Shown in pieces: positions 36,001-49,014 of a stretch of 64,000 nt of DNA. Both the position numbers and the translations under genes were made by a program. Source of the stretch: Aspidiotus rigidus (taxonomy: Eukaryota > Arthropoda > Insecta > Hemiptera > Diaspididae); NCBI GenBank assembly GCA_035079385.1, contig JAVHKY010000025.1:21242501-21306500 (forward strand), given 5' to 3'. Below the pieces are notes generated by a model. The model was not told the DNA's origin and did no database searches. It saw only the letters and a list, made by a program, of their open reading frames with translations. Numbering within the stretch: the first letter of the stretch is position 1; each line of letters opens with the position of its first letter.

Positions 36001-38930
36001 ATTGTATCAACTCATACCAGTAAACAGAAACTGAGAAAATACCTACATACACAAATCAGTATTTAGTCGAAGCTACATAGGCATGAGACGATTATTGGTT
36101 AGCGGTTATACAACCCTGCACGGATATCATGTCACAGGTTCATTTGAAATAATTTGTACCGCGACGAAAGACACGAAAACATTAAGCTTTTTTTTACGTT
36201 CACTTTATTCTAGAAAGAGTATAATTTTTTACAAATCCACTTATTTTAAAATACGTTCGAAAAATTGATTTAACAATAAATTGGTTCATTTTTCATCTTT
36301 TTTTTTTTTCTTTGTTATGGAATAGTTTTTTTCCCCCCTTTTTTTAAAATCCTTCTCGAAGTCACGCAAAATGTGAACTATTACAATTTTCTGCACGACC
36401 TGCATTCTGGTAGTCGGTCCGTAAGTTCAATTATGATGTCTTCTCCAGAAATGAGAATTTAAGCTCGTTGACGAGGCAACCAGACGTTATGAGTATCGTT
36501 AAAATGTGGATTACGAAATTTGCGTTAGAAACTTTTCATATTCGTCGTTTCGCGTGTCGTCAATGAAATCTATAAAATGGCTGCAACAGGAGAATGCTTT
36601 TATTATTACAGTAATTCATTATTTTTTTTTTGTAGCATTGGCTCAGACTAAAGGTGTTTATTATTTCAATTCACAAGCTCTCTTTCGTTTAATGCGGTTG
36701 AATGTTTTCATCAGCCAAGACGGGTTACGACCTCTTCTGCACGCGGTAGAATATCTCTATATTAACAAATAGTTAAATTTTCAGCTCCAGCATAAGATTC
36801 AAGCTGCTTGAATATTTTATTCAGCGCAGAATGGTAATGAATAATATACCTACGCAGAACTCGTAGAACTCATCCATCGGTTGGGGTTCTTTCCTAAAAG
36901 TCTAATTAACATCCACTCTCTAGCGGTACCTGAAAACTACACGAAATACGCTGAAATTTGACGATAATAGAACACGATAGGTATTAATTGCTACTTTTAA
37001 TCCAATAAACCCTTTTACGACAAAACAAATGAAGCCTTTTGTAGATTTTTAAAAAATTAGGTACGTACTGGGTCAATTAGGCTGTACGAGTGCAGACTAT
37101 ACGCGTTAGTTTGAAGCTCTCTAGAAAAGAAAAAAACAATTACGAGCTGTACTGACGTAATTTCAACGCGGTCTTCTTGAACCCTTGGTCACTTTTTCAT
37201 CATTCCGCTACATTAGATTGAATCCGTGAATGGCTTTTTGATATCGTAAATTGCAAACAAGTTTCCTTTTCAGGAATGTGAAGAAGTTGATTAAAGAAAT
37301 AAATTAATATCGAGCCAAAGTTTGTTAGTCGACTTTGATATGACTGAGTCATTATTGACAAAGAATAGAAAAACCACCCTTTACACCGAGATCATCCTTG
37401 TCTTGTTTTTGCAAGTAGAACAGGAACACCGCAAAAACAATTGCGCACAAGGTTGCTTAGCAATTGTGGTAATGTCGGACGGTGTCAGGGGTCACTTCAA
37501 TTCTTAACGCGTGCATCTTAACAAAGTACTACTTCTTATCTCGTTTTCCCTTTTGTTTTTGAACAGCGTAATTTTGATGATGACTCGTGGTTATGGGATT
37601 TAATTATGCTTTTAATAGCGGAAATACATTGAGTGTCTTATAGAAATATATACTTGTGAAGGTAATAATGCTCGTACATCGAGCGACAATAGACCGCGTG
37701 AATTTGTTGAACACAAATTTCTAATTGTTGTAATTATCTTATATACCTTATGGTGTGTATGACAATGCCTATACTCTCTTGAAAATTATTGGTAAATTAT
37801 GTACGTGCGCGCTGCACTGCATATTTGTTTATTCATTAGAAAAAATTTTAAAAATACAACCCACACGGAACATTTTATGACCCATGATGTAATGATGTAC
37901 AGTAGGTACATACATAATGCGATTTCTTTTTGGGATACACGACAAAGTAGACGTCTTCTTACAAATTATTTGATTGTGTTCTGAATAATCCACACCTTTA
38001 TGATAATACGCAATTGTAATAATGAGGAACTATACTTCGAAGTATTTCTTGTCAACTTGTTGCAAATATGTCACAGGAATCGAATTGGGGAAAATCAACA
38101 ATAAAATTCAAAAACGAACTAACGTAATCGTACAAGCCCTGAAAAATATGAAAATTAACCTGTGCATACATTAATTTTTACCAAGAAACTGAGCTATAAT
38201 CATTCAATCTATCATGAAACCGTAACAGCCGTAGAGTGACATTAAAAACAGGCGGCCGAAATATTTTTTATGTGGTCATTTGGAAAACTAATGCTTGGTA
38301 ATTAAAGTACCTACTAGTATGCGCTACTAATCTGAATGTATCCTGTGGAAATGAAAGTACATTTAGACCGTCAATTTTCCCCCAATAATACCTGCGGAAA
38401 ACCAATTTTCAAGAAAGTCATTTGCCATTTTAATTTTTGCACACAGGAAAAGTATGTTTCTACAATAACCAGGGTAATCGTAAACGTATTGGCAATAAAT
38501 TTAATAAAGTTGCTAAAAAAATCCCAAGCATTCCGTAATATTATTGTATGTACCTACTGACATTAGGTAATTATAGTTGTTTTTATCATTAAATCATACA
38601 TTTTTTGGGTAGCAATAGGGATTTTCTTATAGCTCTTATTGTTCATTCATTTGCTCGTTTGGCTTATTAAAACTTGCAATGGAAATGCCCTAGATGTCTC
38701 TTTTAGGCTTCTAGATGAAAATGACTGCGAATATAAATTTTATAAATTGTAAATGAGGAAGAAACAAAGGCTGAGTTACCTGTGGTTTACACAATGGTGA
38801 ACCTAGAAAAAAAAGATAGAAAGTGGATTACAATTTACTTTTATGAAAATTAAATCAGGTCCACCAGCTTTAAGCTTCAGTCCGGTCCTGAGCAGTGGTT
38901 CTTTTCCTTTTGTTTCTTTCTGCTTTTGTA
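33012..38930. other. Intergenic, no gene seen
   Basis: About 6 kb of AT-rich DNA with poly-T and poly-A runs (34.53, 34.75, 35.80, 36.30 kb) and a short CA run near 33640. Open frames are short and without domains. The first 300 bp should hold the promoter of the Gag-like gene. A minus-strand CTTATCAGTTATCTC near 33225 resembles an arthropod TCAGT initiator, but it has no partner element that I trust. Confidence 0.4.
34250..34420. repeat. Degenerate repeat, about 60-bp period
   Basis: Three diverged units carry variants of AGTATATTG-TATTGAGGCTATAAT-GAAAGCCTAG (near 34255, 34315 and 34380). The period is loose. No coding or structural role is visible. Confidence 0.35.
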
Positions 38931-40119
38931 GGGATTCTGTTTTATAGGAGGTTATTTTGCAGAAAATGTCTCGTATCCGCCGACCAGAAACCTAATCTAA
39001 CTTGAGACTTCGAGAACTTCCAAAGTACAAAATTTTTGCTAGGGTTCATCTTTTCTGCCAATAGCTCGAGAATCAACACTTTTTCAAGTCCTTCTGCTTC
39101 CCATAAAATAGCTTCTCTGCACCCCTTGTTTGATTCTGTTAAGGAACGCGTGTGTTTTTTCTCTATATGTCGACTATATAACGGGCGCGGGAGGGACCAG
39201 TACATTATACCTCTCTCTACTCATACCCGTGACTTGCCTTACAGCACAGCTGGGTAAGTTGCAAAATGTACAAAAGATTCAAAGATTACCGATATTCTGA
39301 AACTGTGTCTTTTAAGTTTCTCATCTGCAGTTTTTAGGGCCGGGAATGCTTTTAGCGTCGTTTCTGTGAGTTATTAGGGTAGCAGAAGATGAGGAAGAAG
39401 ACTTCTAGATTGAGGAATGAGGGGAAGCTGGCCAGTACCCTCACCTCCCTTCAGGCAAGTCTGGTTTATTGTCTTCTTCTTCTTCTTCTTCTTCTTCTTC
39501 TTCTTCTTCTTCTTCTTCTTCTTCTTCTTCTTCTTCTACAAAAATACAATCAATCTATGACCTTATGAACGACTACTAGCTACCTTCCTAGGTATTGAAA
39601 TATTGCTCGGTTGACCCGGACGTCTGGATGTAGGGACTCAAATATAGGAAATGAGGTAAGAGTTAAAATTCTATGTAAATACATATTGTCAGAATATTAA
39701 AATGGAAAATTAGTTTTCAAATTCAACGTACTTTCATTGCAAGAACTTATTTTCTAAGGAATACGATCATTGAAGACAAAGAAAAGACGTGTTACAGATG
39801 CTTCTTTTAAAGCAAACTTTAAGAATTTTGAAGAATACCAGAATTGAGAATGATTAATGATTGGTCCACCACTACCACGGGCCGACGGTCAGAAAACCAA
39901 GACTTCGGTTGCCACATCGTGATAATTTGCCAAATTCAAAGACCAAACAGGCAATTCTTTCGAGAGAGATTTTGTTGCCTTGTTGGGAAAACTTACGCAC
40001 GATGTAACTTCTAGTATAAGCACCCAAAGAACACCTCAAACACGAAAGGTTTTCAGAAGACGAAAAGAAATTGAATCGAGACTTTTCACTTATAAACACA
40101 CAGATGTTAGAAAAAACAC
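38931..40119. other. Repeat fragments around a microsatellite
   Basis: Near 39.04-39.11 kb AATAGCTCGAGAATCAACAC then TTTTTCAAGTCCTTC is a unit of the 45-bp family. The open frame at 39872-40240 (minus, 122 codons) has no known domain. Part of it comes from the 39-bp duplication described next, so I do not call it a gene. Confidence 0.35.
39472..39537. repeat. (TTC)22 microsatellite
   Basis: An uninterrupted run of 22 TTC/CTT triplets. Perfect repeats of this length are usually length-polymorphic. Confidence 0.95.
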
Positions 40120-40197
40120 GATTATTTTGACACAATACTACTGTCAGCTGATGACTTAGATTATTTTGACACAATACTACTGTCAGCTGATGACTTA
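40120..40197. repeat. Perfect 39-bp tandem duplication
   Basis: Two identical 39-bp units (40120-40158 and 40159-40197), each beginning GATTATTTTGACACAATACT. Identity is complete, so the duplication is recent. Its length is a multiple of three and it keeps the minus-strand frame open. Confidence 0.9.
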
Positions 40198-42756
40198 AGT
40201 ACTGATCTAGCGCAGATAGAGGCGGTAGTGAGTTTTCCAATCCTCGGCAATAAACTGAAGTCGGATTTTCGAAGAGTGGGTATTTACTACTTAAGATGCG
40301 GCGGAACCGCTACGCCAATTGGTAGAGATAGGAAATTTGGTTATTATGGATTGTAGAATGCACAAAAAAGAGCTATGTTACAGGGAAAAAATATTCGTTG
40401 GATACAGCCCACAGCAATAGAGTAATTGAGCTTGCACTATCACCAGCAGATAGGTCAGTAGAAAGAAAAATTTCCTGCTGCCAGTGAGGCATTTATGTTT
40501 GCAGGGGGAAGGGAAGAACCGATTGTGTTCACTCTAGTTTGCTCCGTATTATAATAGAATAGGGGGTCGTAAGAGACTCTTAAATGCTATAATTATGTAC
40601 AAACACTCCACTTTTTAAAATTTTATTAGCAAGTTGGCGGCAGTTGTGGTGGCTCACTCCTGAAGGACATTTCTAGCAGAGTTGTATTACGTCGGAGTAT
40701 CTCAGATTTGAATTTTTTTAGCTTCTCGTTGAAACGCTCCTCGTCACTCTATCAGCGCCTCTCTCATGTTCTCCAGCTGTAGTGATAAAATAGCGCCCTC
40801 TCTCATACCACCTTCCACCAAGAAAGATTCAAACTTTTCCCCTGCAGTTTCTAAAAGAGCCCGTGCGCTTTTATTTTTCCAAAACGGAACTGTTCGGACT
40901 TCTTCCCTTTTTCCTATTTTTATTAATAAACAACATGGTGGATTAAGCTTCTACAATATACAGCAAACCGCCGGATGTCCTATCGGACTAAGAATCGTAT
41001 CACCGCATGCTATTGTGTTTCCTTCAATCAATTATTGTCACGTTGTCGTCGCGTCGCAGCTGCGTTACGGTCGTCACTTTCGCGGCGAATTCCGTAGGCA
41101 ACTCTTCGAACGTATTTGCGGAAACTTTCCTCTCTTCAGGCCCGTACGATATGAAGAAATATTATTTTCCAAATCTGACGATACCGCATGAAAACCCAGA
41201 CTGTGCTAAAATCACGAGCTTGGTAAAAAGATGATTCGTAAAAAAAGAAAGAAAAACGCTTTGAATAAATAAACTCAAAATGGCACTGACCTACTAGAGT
41301 CAAGAATATCCGAGATTACTTTTCGAGTGTGCGTTTATTGCGAAACTTCCGAGTGCAAACTACCTTTTCGTTTCAAGTGTGCGCGTTCTCGTAGCACACC
41401 TTGTGTATGTAAATAAGTTGAAAAGTTTGCTTATGTTTGTCCTGATCCATTGTCCTTGCTTCCTGGACGTTACCTCTTCAAATATACTGTTGTAGTATCC
41501 TTTACATTTCTTTCGCCCGTATAGCCTTCGGCTTCGCTTTTCCAAGGATTATGTCCGCTTTGTTGGATTAGACGTTAAAGTGGGACAGAAAAAGAAAGAG
41601 ATCTTTAAAGGGCGATCCTTATCAGTTCGAAAACTTTTCTGTCACGCATCTTTAGCCCCACGCTCCTCAGTCAAAAAATTTCTTTCTCGTACCTGTGGAA
41701 GACCCGCACCATTTTATTGCTTTACTTTACTGAAAAATATGATCCGCAGATAATTCGCAACGATACTTTCAAGTTTCAAAATTACTGTTTTCACAGTACG
41801 TACGTACAATAAAAGCACGTGAAGGCAAATTAGAATTTCGAAAACAAAAAGTCCATCTACCGCTTTTTCCTTTTCTCTGATGCTCGCCGTTACGAAAGAA
41901 CGATACACATTTCATTATAGTTTCTAGGACGAAAGTAAATCGTAATACGGAGCATCGCGTAGCTGCGAGACGATCTAGAACTGCATCAATATTTGTTATT
42001 GGAGGTTTTCGTCATGGAAATAGCGTTCGTGGAAATGGTTAGAGCACTTTATAGAATAGCGAAAAATACGAGACTAAAACGAGCAATATAGTGAACCGGC
42101 GAGAACTCGAGAAGCTGGTATTACGACCCGTAAAAATCTTAATCGACGCAGGCGAGCGAGATTTATGCGCAACACTAGTACTTAATATTCGCGATTTTTA
42201 TGAAACGTATACGAGATTAAGCGAAATAGAATGGTCTGCTAACCGAATAAAAGTTGCTCGTACTCATTTAAAAACTGCTCTCGTAAATATTTTTATGAAT
42301 AAATCAGAAAAATGAATGAACTACCAGGTACACGCGATCCAGAACGTTATACTCGTTCTTTACATCAGTTTCAGAAGAGTTGGAACATTACAGTAGGGCG
42401 AACAAATTGTTCTTCTATGATTTTTTTGCAGAGAAAGTTCAAGACGATACTGTGAAGTTTTATTAGGTTCTTTTCAAGCTAAAAATGATGATGATACTTT
42501 TACTAACTTGAGATCACAGTCTTAGTATTGGACCATACAACACACAGCCCCCGATACAAAGTGTGACAGATGCTATTAATTGTCGTGACACAGGGGGTCG
42601 AAAATAAGCCTGTTGAGTTCTATCGATGGATGTTTTGGCAACCGAAGGGAAACAGGTGATATGAGCCACGCCCATTGATGCATTCAACGAAGGAGGGATT
42701 CTCAAAGGGTGAACACAAGTATTTTTGCAAAGAGCGCAGAAACAAAAACACACACC
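40198..42756. other. Intergenic, no gene recognised
   Basis: Open frames of 141 codons (40766-41191, plus) and 74 codons (42091-42315, plus, starting GTG) have no recognisable domain. The second is fairly charged and helix-like (ELEKLVLRPVKILIDAGE) and could be an exon fragment, but no splice signals support it. The last part may be Penelope 3' sequence belonging to copy 3. Confidence 0.3.
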
Positions 42757-43410
42757 GTGAGCGCTTTCGGTTAAGAAACCATTATTTAACTAGACAGGAG
42801 CAACCCAACGACGGCTAAAAACAAGAACCAGGACTGAACTAGCGAGTCATCCCGATGTGAATCATACTCGTAAACTAATGCAATCAACCCCTCAACGGGC
42901 ATGTACCTGTTGAGCACAGTAACATCTAAATGACGAATCATTTTGATATCCTCGGACGCGATGCGTTTAAAATATGAATTTCCCTTGTAGAGGAGGACTT
43001 CCGACTCCTCTTTAAAATTGTGACCACTGGTTCGCAAATTCAGATTTTCCTATATTTTTTCGCCATGCTTACTTATATGCTCGGCCACTCTTATTTTAAG
43101 CTGACGGCCAAACTCCCTTACAGTCATCATATTTCACCTCGTACACCCACCCTTCTCCGGTGGAACAGGGTCCTTCAACTCAACAAATAATCCTATACCA
43201 GTTGTATGATTATTGAACGCAGGACGAAAGCCTCAGGGGCGAGGGACACTACCAGACTGCTGAGAAAACTTCCCTAGAAATGATATTCCGTTTCAGCGCT
43301 TATTACTATCACGGTTCAAAGGGTGTGGTGGAATCAGGTCTTTCCTTGTGATCTTCCTACGCACCATAAGATCGAGATCCAAGTTGACCTCGTTCACCCG
43401 TGTTTTAAGG
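42757..43410 (-). mobile_element. Penelope-like element copy 3, heavily decayed
   Basis: A minus-strand relative of copies 1 and 2. VNLDLDLMVRRKITRKDL is readable near 43.33-43.41 kb, then broken linker and GIY-YIG sequence full of frameshifts. An open tail (42786-43037) with SGHNFKEESEVLLYKGNSYF and ASEDIKMIRHLDVTVLN matches the end of the copy 1 protein. GAGCGCTTTCGGTTAAGAAA at 42761-42780 matches the shared 3' tail. Divergence from copies 1 and 2 is clearly larger than between those two, so it is an older insertion or another subfamily. Confidence 0.7.
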
Positions 43411-46329
43411 TCAATAATTCCTTGTGGAAAGCGAACTGACCCAATGAAATGTGGGTCAATTGATGGATTAAGCTATTAAATGTATAGTGGTCTTAAGAGC
43501 AACAGGACCAAAAGACGAACCGTGGATTACAGTATCGGTCAAAGTATGTTTCCTGTAGATGGCAAACTCATACGTAGATACCGTTTCTTTCAGATTGTCA
43601 AACTAGACAAACCACCAACTTCGAGGATAAATGGAATTCGAAAGTCAAAATCTTTCCAAGTACCTCGATATATATTTAGCTTGATGATCGAAATTTTGCC
43701 TGGCCCGTTTCCCTCCTCTTATAAACGTAGCTGAAAGATCAAATTTTTTCAGTCCTCAAAGTGGATTTTGAGAGTCCCCGTACACTTTTCTGAAAAGACA
43801 CTTTCCTGTTTAGCCCCGTCTCTCTCGGAACCACAATTTGTCGAAAGTACGGTCGACATCAAACCTATGTAAATGCCCAGGAAACAGGTTCTGAGAACCA
43901 TCCGTCTTTCCTGCTTCACGTACAAGTACGCTCAATATTCGTATGTGTGTAGTTTATTTCATTTTTCTTTATTTCTTTCTTTCCTAGAGAATCGCTCTCA
44001 TTTTTCTCAATTTCTACGGCTGTACCTCTCAGCCAAAGAGTAGTGTGGTAACCAAAACTTTCCTCCATTACATACTGATCAGAGGTCCATTACACGATAT
44101 TGCACCCAACACAACACTTTTTTATTCTCCGGCGCCTCTCTCATTGTTTTATGGATAAATTACTCCTAAATTATGCTCGAAAATCTTTAACCTGTCGCTA
44201 GAAAACGAGTGACTTCATATCTCAAAATTGTCAAAAATATTGAATATCTAACCTAAAATTTGATGGTACAATATTGTTCTTATCTCATTCTTCATTACTT
44301 CTGCTCATAAAACTACATTCTATGCGATACTCCATGAACCTTATCGTTTCCTCTTTCCTTCATTTTCCCTATCCGTGGTTGGTACGTAAGTCATTATTTA
44401 TGGAAGCCAAATTCAATAACAAAAAAGCTTTTAATATGTAAATACAGGTTCCCGCAAAAGTCTTTATGTACATATAGGCCCCGCATCCATCGGAAAGCGC
44501 TCTTATCGCTCAATTTTTCAAAATTATACGATAATAACGTTCATCAACAACTTCCACCTTCGAATACACACACGCTTTGTAAATGCTAATTCTTCCGCGA
44601 TATTGCGGGCTTACCTCATCGAATTATTTTTTTCGCAGTTTACTTTTACTCGAGCGTATCTTGTTGTAATCATTTTCTTTTTTTTCTTTTTTTTTTTTTT
44701 TGTTGTTTCCGTCGTATCGACTGTAGTGAAATTGCAACTAGTAACGGATTGCGCTGCAGCCATATTCTATACTGCAGTATAGACTAATGGTGTAGCATTT
44801 GACTTGGGCCATGCAATATAAAAAACAAAGAGGGGAGGGGGTGAATGCGCGACGCAACGCGAATAGCGTAGCACGACCTAACCGAGAAGATAATAAGTAA
44901 CAGTTTTATTTACGATTTCAATTAGATTTCGAAATGTAAGCTTGGCGTGGCGCAGCGAGAACGACTCTCATTTCGGTATAATTTTCTTAGTTTACTTTTT
45001 GGAAAAACGAGAAACGCATACCCATGAGAGTCATACTCCTTGTTACCGACACGTACTACACGAGAATAAAACGCACGTCGCCGATATGGGAACGTGTAGC
45101 GGTATTCAATAATTGCCTGCGGAGGCCATTTTTTCTCGGCTACGCCAAAGGCGAAGAAAAAACTTTTTCTATAGAAATAATGACGCAATAATGCGAGCAA
45201 TAATGTTACAGCATTGTCGCCTTCTTCCCTCTAAACGAATACAACAACATAAAATAAAAGCCAGATGTGTTCAAAAAATAAGGCGCGATTCTCAATTATA
45301 TACGTTAACTTCTGTACTTCTATATAAATTTTTGTATCTCGTTTTTTTTACTCTTTCTTCCTTTGTTGGTATTGCGCTTCCTGTTTTTTTTTTTTTTTTT
45401 CGTCCTTTCTTCTCCTTCCCATGAACACGCAGACTGCAGAAAGTATTCTTTCACAGCGAGAACGGGTTAACTAATACCACGGAGCAACACAAAAAAAGAA
45501 GAAAAGCGGAAAAGAAAATGAATCGTATAACTTTATTACATTTTTTCTGTCATCTATTCTTATTTATTCTGACTCTGTCTCCGTTTTTCATGTTTCCAGA
45601 TCATATAACGAAGAGATTCTTGCGCATTATTGTTGACGTTGTCGCAGGATTTTTATGTACCTACTTCTACAGTTAAATGAAGGCGAGAAAGCGTGCGGAA
45701 AAATTCCTCCCACCATTTTTTTCTTCTTTCTCTTTTCTCGTATTGGAAGTTTTTCGCCCGCACGATCTCTCGCTAATCGTAACGATGAAACTTATTTACG
45801 CTTCTCTTCGGCTGCTTTACGACTGACTCGTTTTCAACGTACTCTGTCCTAATTAGTCTTTGGTCACTCGTGGCACGCGTGCTGAAGAGGAAACCGAAGA
45901 TAAATATTGGCATTATTCCCGCAATCGAGTCTTCATCGCAGTCTGATAGATACGCTCGGCGATTCGGGAGACGAGGCTCTATCGGTTTTACTTTCATTAA
46001 TAGAGAGATGAATTATGTCTCCTATTTTCCATTTAGAGACGTGAATTTGTGGAAAAAAAAAAAAAAAAATGTTTGTACCTAATAAGAGAAGTATGGGTAT
46101 AACTACAGGGTGGAACTCATTGATGAGTCCAGCAGGACACAATGCACTTCTTACTTCTCCTGAGCAACGATACAAATATTGGGTTAGGGTTCTTTCGGTG
46201 ACACTAAACTACATCAGAAAGGAAAAGTAGTACACAGCTCACTCCAGACACATATCGTTTTAAGTAAATCAACAGACGAGGTCTCCTTCATTAACACATT
46301 CCAGATTGATGTAAATTTTCATCCAAATC
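43411..46329. other. Intergenic, no gene seen
   Basis: No recognised exon. Contains T-runs near 44.69 and 45.39 kb and an A-run near 46.06 kb. Open frames at 44922-45200, 45113-45424 and 45773-46175 overlap each other on opposite strands and show no domain. Confidence 0.4.
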
Positions 46330-46470
46330 GACACCAAATCGACTTCTTGTTTCTATCAAAAATCGATTTATCGTCAAAAAAGTTCCACCCGAGGACGGCC
46401 GTAAATCAACCAAAAATGATTGTGATTCGACTCAAAATCGACCGCTAATTCTTCTGACGACAAAATTGAT
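46330..46470 (-). repeat. Cryptic AAAATCGAC repeat
   Basis: Variants of AAAATCGAC, CAAATCGAC and AAATTGATCG recur about every 15-25 bp. This is the reverse complement of the TTTTGGTCG-type composition at 14.8-15.5 kb, so the two may be opposite-strand relics of one sequence type. Confidence 0.35.
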
Positions 46471-46488
46471 CGACGTTGACATCAAATT

Positions 46489-46764
46489 TCAAAAATCAAG
46501 CTTCAAGGTCAAAGATTGGGAATAGGCGAGGAACAAATGAAATAATAAAAGGCATGACTGGAATCTATTGATGGCATCTGGTTTGCCTAAATGGAATCGG
46601 TAGAGCATTTTGGTGGGTCGTACTCCGCACTTCAAGAGTATAATTATGGTGACGATAGCCTTGCATAAATTTGAAGTGATCAAGGATCTGGAAAATATTA
46701 TTCTGGACGTTGGAATGAAGTGGAGAGGAACAGTAATAACTTTTTGTCTGCTGTAAGGGCACAT
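46489..46764 (-). pseudogene. Possible LINE ORF2 C-terminal relic
   Basis: Two overlapping minus frames share this span. One reads NYTLEVRSTTHQNALPIPFR. This recalls the conserved tail of CR1/Jockey-type LINE ORF2 proteins (LNFRVPSR..RN..LF.IPF.RTN). The other continues INRFQSCLLLFHLF, as expected after a frameshift (SPINR...LFN in the family). The match is short and judged by eye, so confidence is low. Confidence 0.3.
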
Positions 46765-48435
46765 AATATGTTTAACCTCATTTTGCTCCGGAGTATCTCG
46801 TATCCGAAAAATGTGGTGTTGAAAACTTAATCAATTCCACTCTCAAGACTTTTTCCATCTTGAAAGTGAGAAAATAATTATGGTGAAAATTTAGCTACAA
46901 AAGATAATGCCAGAGGGTTTCCGAAAATATGAAAAAGTGACCTGGCGGAACGTCTTCATTAATTGAACTCGGTGACACTATTATGTAAATGAGTATCGAC
47001 TCGAAGTACTGCACTTGATTTTTTCTTTTTCGATGACACTTGCAAATACATTGTGACCTACTTGAAGCGTCCTTCAACGCATTCACTGTGTTCTTTGTTA
47101 CTATTATACTCTCCTCAAACGCTCCAACTATAGATGAAAGAACATAATCCTTCAATCCTCAGTATAGTCAACCGGTAAATCTTTAAACGTTCAGAATTTA
47201 CGTATGTCGGCTGATTGAACGATGTTTCAAATACCATACATTTATCGTGAAAACTTTTTTCTCTCAAGTTTACGTAGCGTAAGCTACTGCACATTCACGG
47301 TGACTGTGTGGAAATTGAAAGAGCGAGGGTGCACGCAGCCCGAGTGACGTAAACGAACGCAAGTTGCGGTTCATTTCCACAACGGAACTCTCGCGCGGTG
47401 ATTTTGCATTTTATTATAGCATTCTTTTTCTGTTTTTTTCTTCATAAATATGACGCGGAAATATTCTTGCGCTACGTATTCGCGTGCTTGTCGGAAAGTT
47501 CGTGTTGCAAGATAAGCTAATCTTGATCGAGAGCATTTTTCTTGGTTACTTATGGCCATACAAAAAAAAAAAGAAAAACAAAAAAAAATAAAAATGAGAG
47601 GATGATATGAGGGCTGGTACTGAATATGATTCCAGTCCATATCTTCAGAAGTACGTTGTAACATCAACTATGTCCTTTTACCTGGTTCTACAATTATATT
47701 GAAATTAAATTCATACAGTGATGCTTGGGTAATAGTTTTTAACAATAGACTGCTCATCTTGGCCTCATAAATAGTGTGTGAATGATGTGCAGTGGTGAGC
47801 AGAATCATCCGCCGTTTAAAGTGTGTCAAGAAAGTGTCACGCCATTTGTCTGCAATCCTTATCCCATACTCTTATTAAAGAAGTATTCAAGCCTCTTTTG
47901 ACAGAAAATTAACCTCTGCCGAAATATTAATATGTAGTCTTATGGGATATGGCAAGCAAATGGCAGAAAAATGACAAAATGTCAAAATAGTAGCTGACAT
48001 CTGTCAACATTTTGAAAAGTGGGTATTGAGGGGTCGAGATTCCATGCATTAATCTTTATAGCAACCTTATATGAAGCTTGATGAAATTGGGTTTTGAACT
48101 AGCCTACCGTCTTTTATCAGAACATGGGATAAATGTCTCTCATTACTGCTATTACAGATACTCACCGACCCTGGCAAGAGCCCCTATGCAATCGCGAAAA
48201 AAAAAATTCTCACTGGAAAAATGTGTTGTGACGTCATTCAAGACATACATTCTCCGTCTCTTGAGATTTTATTTTTGCCTCGCAAATTATATTTCTCATA
48301 CAGTCTTCGTCAATATCTCTCTTTGGTACAGTCGCCAATCAATAATGATGATAATACAGCGCGAAGTTAGTTCATAAAGATTATACCTTACTTGAAAATA
48401 TTGCGTTAAATTTCTTCGTACATTTGTAACTTACT
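46765..48435. other. Intergenic, no gene seen
   Basis: No domain was recognised in frames at 46895-47155, 47371-47667 or 48078-48377. TGACGTCATTC near 48229 is another CRE-like word. An A-rich run lies near 47.57 kb. Confidence 0.4.
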
Positions 48436-48489
48436 ATGCCTCGATGCTGCTGTGTCCCAGGATGTTCACGAGAGAAAAAGTCTGGTTGA
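48436..48489 (+). pseudogene. N-terminal start of a THAP-type zinc finger
   Basis: ATG followed by PRCCCVPGCSREKKSG and then TGA. The C-x-VPGC pattern right after Met is the hallmark opening of THAP domains (C2CH), found in P-element transposases and related host proteins. The frame stops after 17 codons, and no continuation was found in the next bases. It is either a relic or a first exon whose donor I cannot see. Confidence 0.35.
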
Positions 48490-48802
48490 CCGAATATGTC
48501 TCAATTTCTTCAGTTGTATATCATTAATCTGGCTGGCAACACTTGGATCATGATTACTTTTCGGGAATTTTTGAATTTTGGATGTTAAGACGCAAAGAGG
48601 AACCAAATCTTTCAGGTTCCAGATCTGAGTGGAACGAGAAGATGCGGACCTCTTGGTGTCCAGATCTTGATATAGGAACTTTTAAGCTCTAGATTTCGGT
48701 AGAAAAAAAGCTTCGGATCGTTCGGGAAAAAAAAGTAATAAATAAAAAAAAAATAGAAGAATGAATTCTTTTTTTTTTTCAAGGACTTGATGCCATAATG
48801 AT

Positions 48803-48991
48803 ACAGGGGTGCCGTGAAGCCACTTTTTTGAAGACAATTCTTCGTAGGAAATTCTGGGGGGGGCGGTTTTCTCTTTTGTTCTCGTAACATTATAGGGTTT
48901 TTTTTTTTTTTTTCTTCTTTTTTGCTTGTTGAAATGTTTTTGGGGGGGGGGGCGAAATCTTCGTAAGCTTTGGGGGATCACGGCACCCCTG
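48803..48991. mobile_element. MITE with 15-bp perfect TIRs
   Basis: ACAGGGGTGCCGTGA at the left and TCACGGCACCCCTGT at the right are exact inverted repeats about 189 bp apart. The start CAGGGGTG is reminiscent of hAT-superfamily ends. No matching 8-bp target duplication was found. Inside are poly-T and G-runs and CTTCGTA words near both ends. Open frames across it (48612-48890, 48682-49041) are by-products. Confidence 0.6.
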
Positions 48992-49014
48992 TGATATCTT
49001 ACAATCAAGGGGAA

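Noticed and set aside
39872..40240. 122-codon minus-strand frame with duplicated 13-residue motif
   Set aside because: The duplication is interesting as DNA, but the protein shows no domain, signal peptide or supporting splice context.
40766..41191. 141-codon plus-strand frame
   Set aside because: No recognisable motif, and the sequence looks compositionally random. Transcript data would be needed to revive it.
42091..42315. 74-codon charged frame that could be an exon
   Set aside because: Starts at GTG, has no acceptor or donor that I trust, and no family resemblance.
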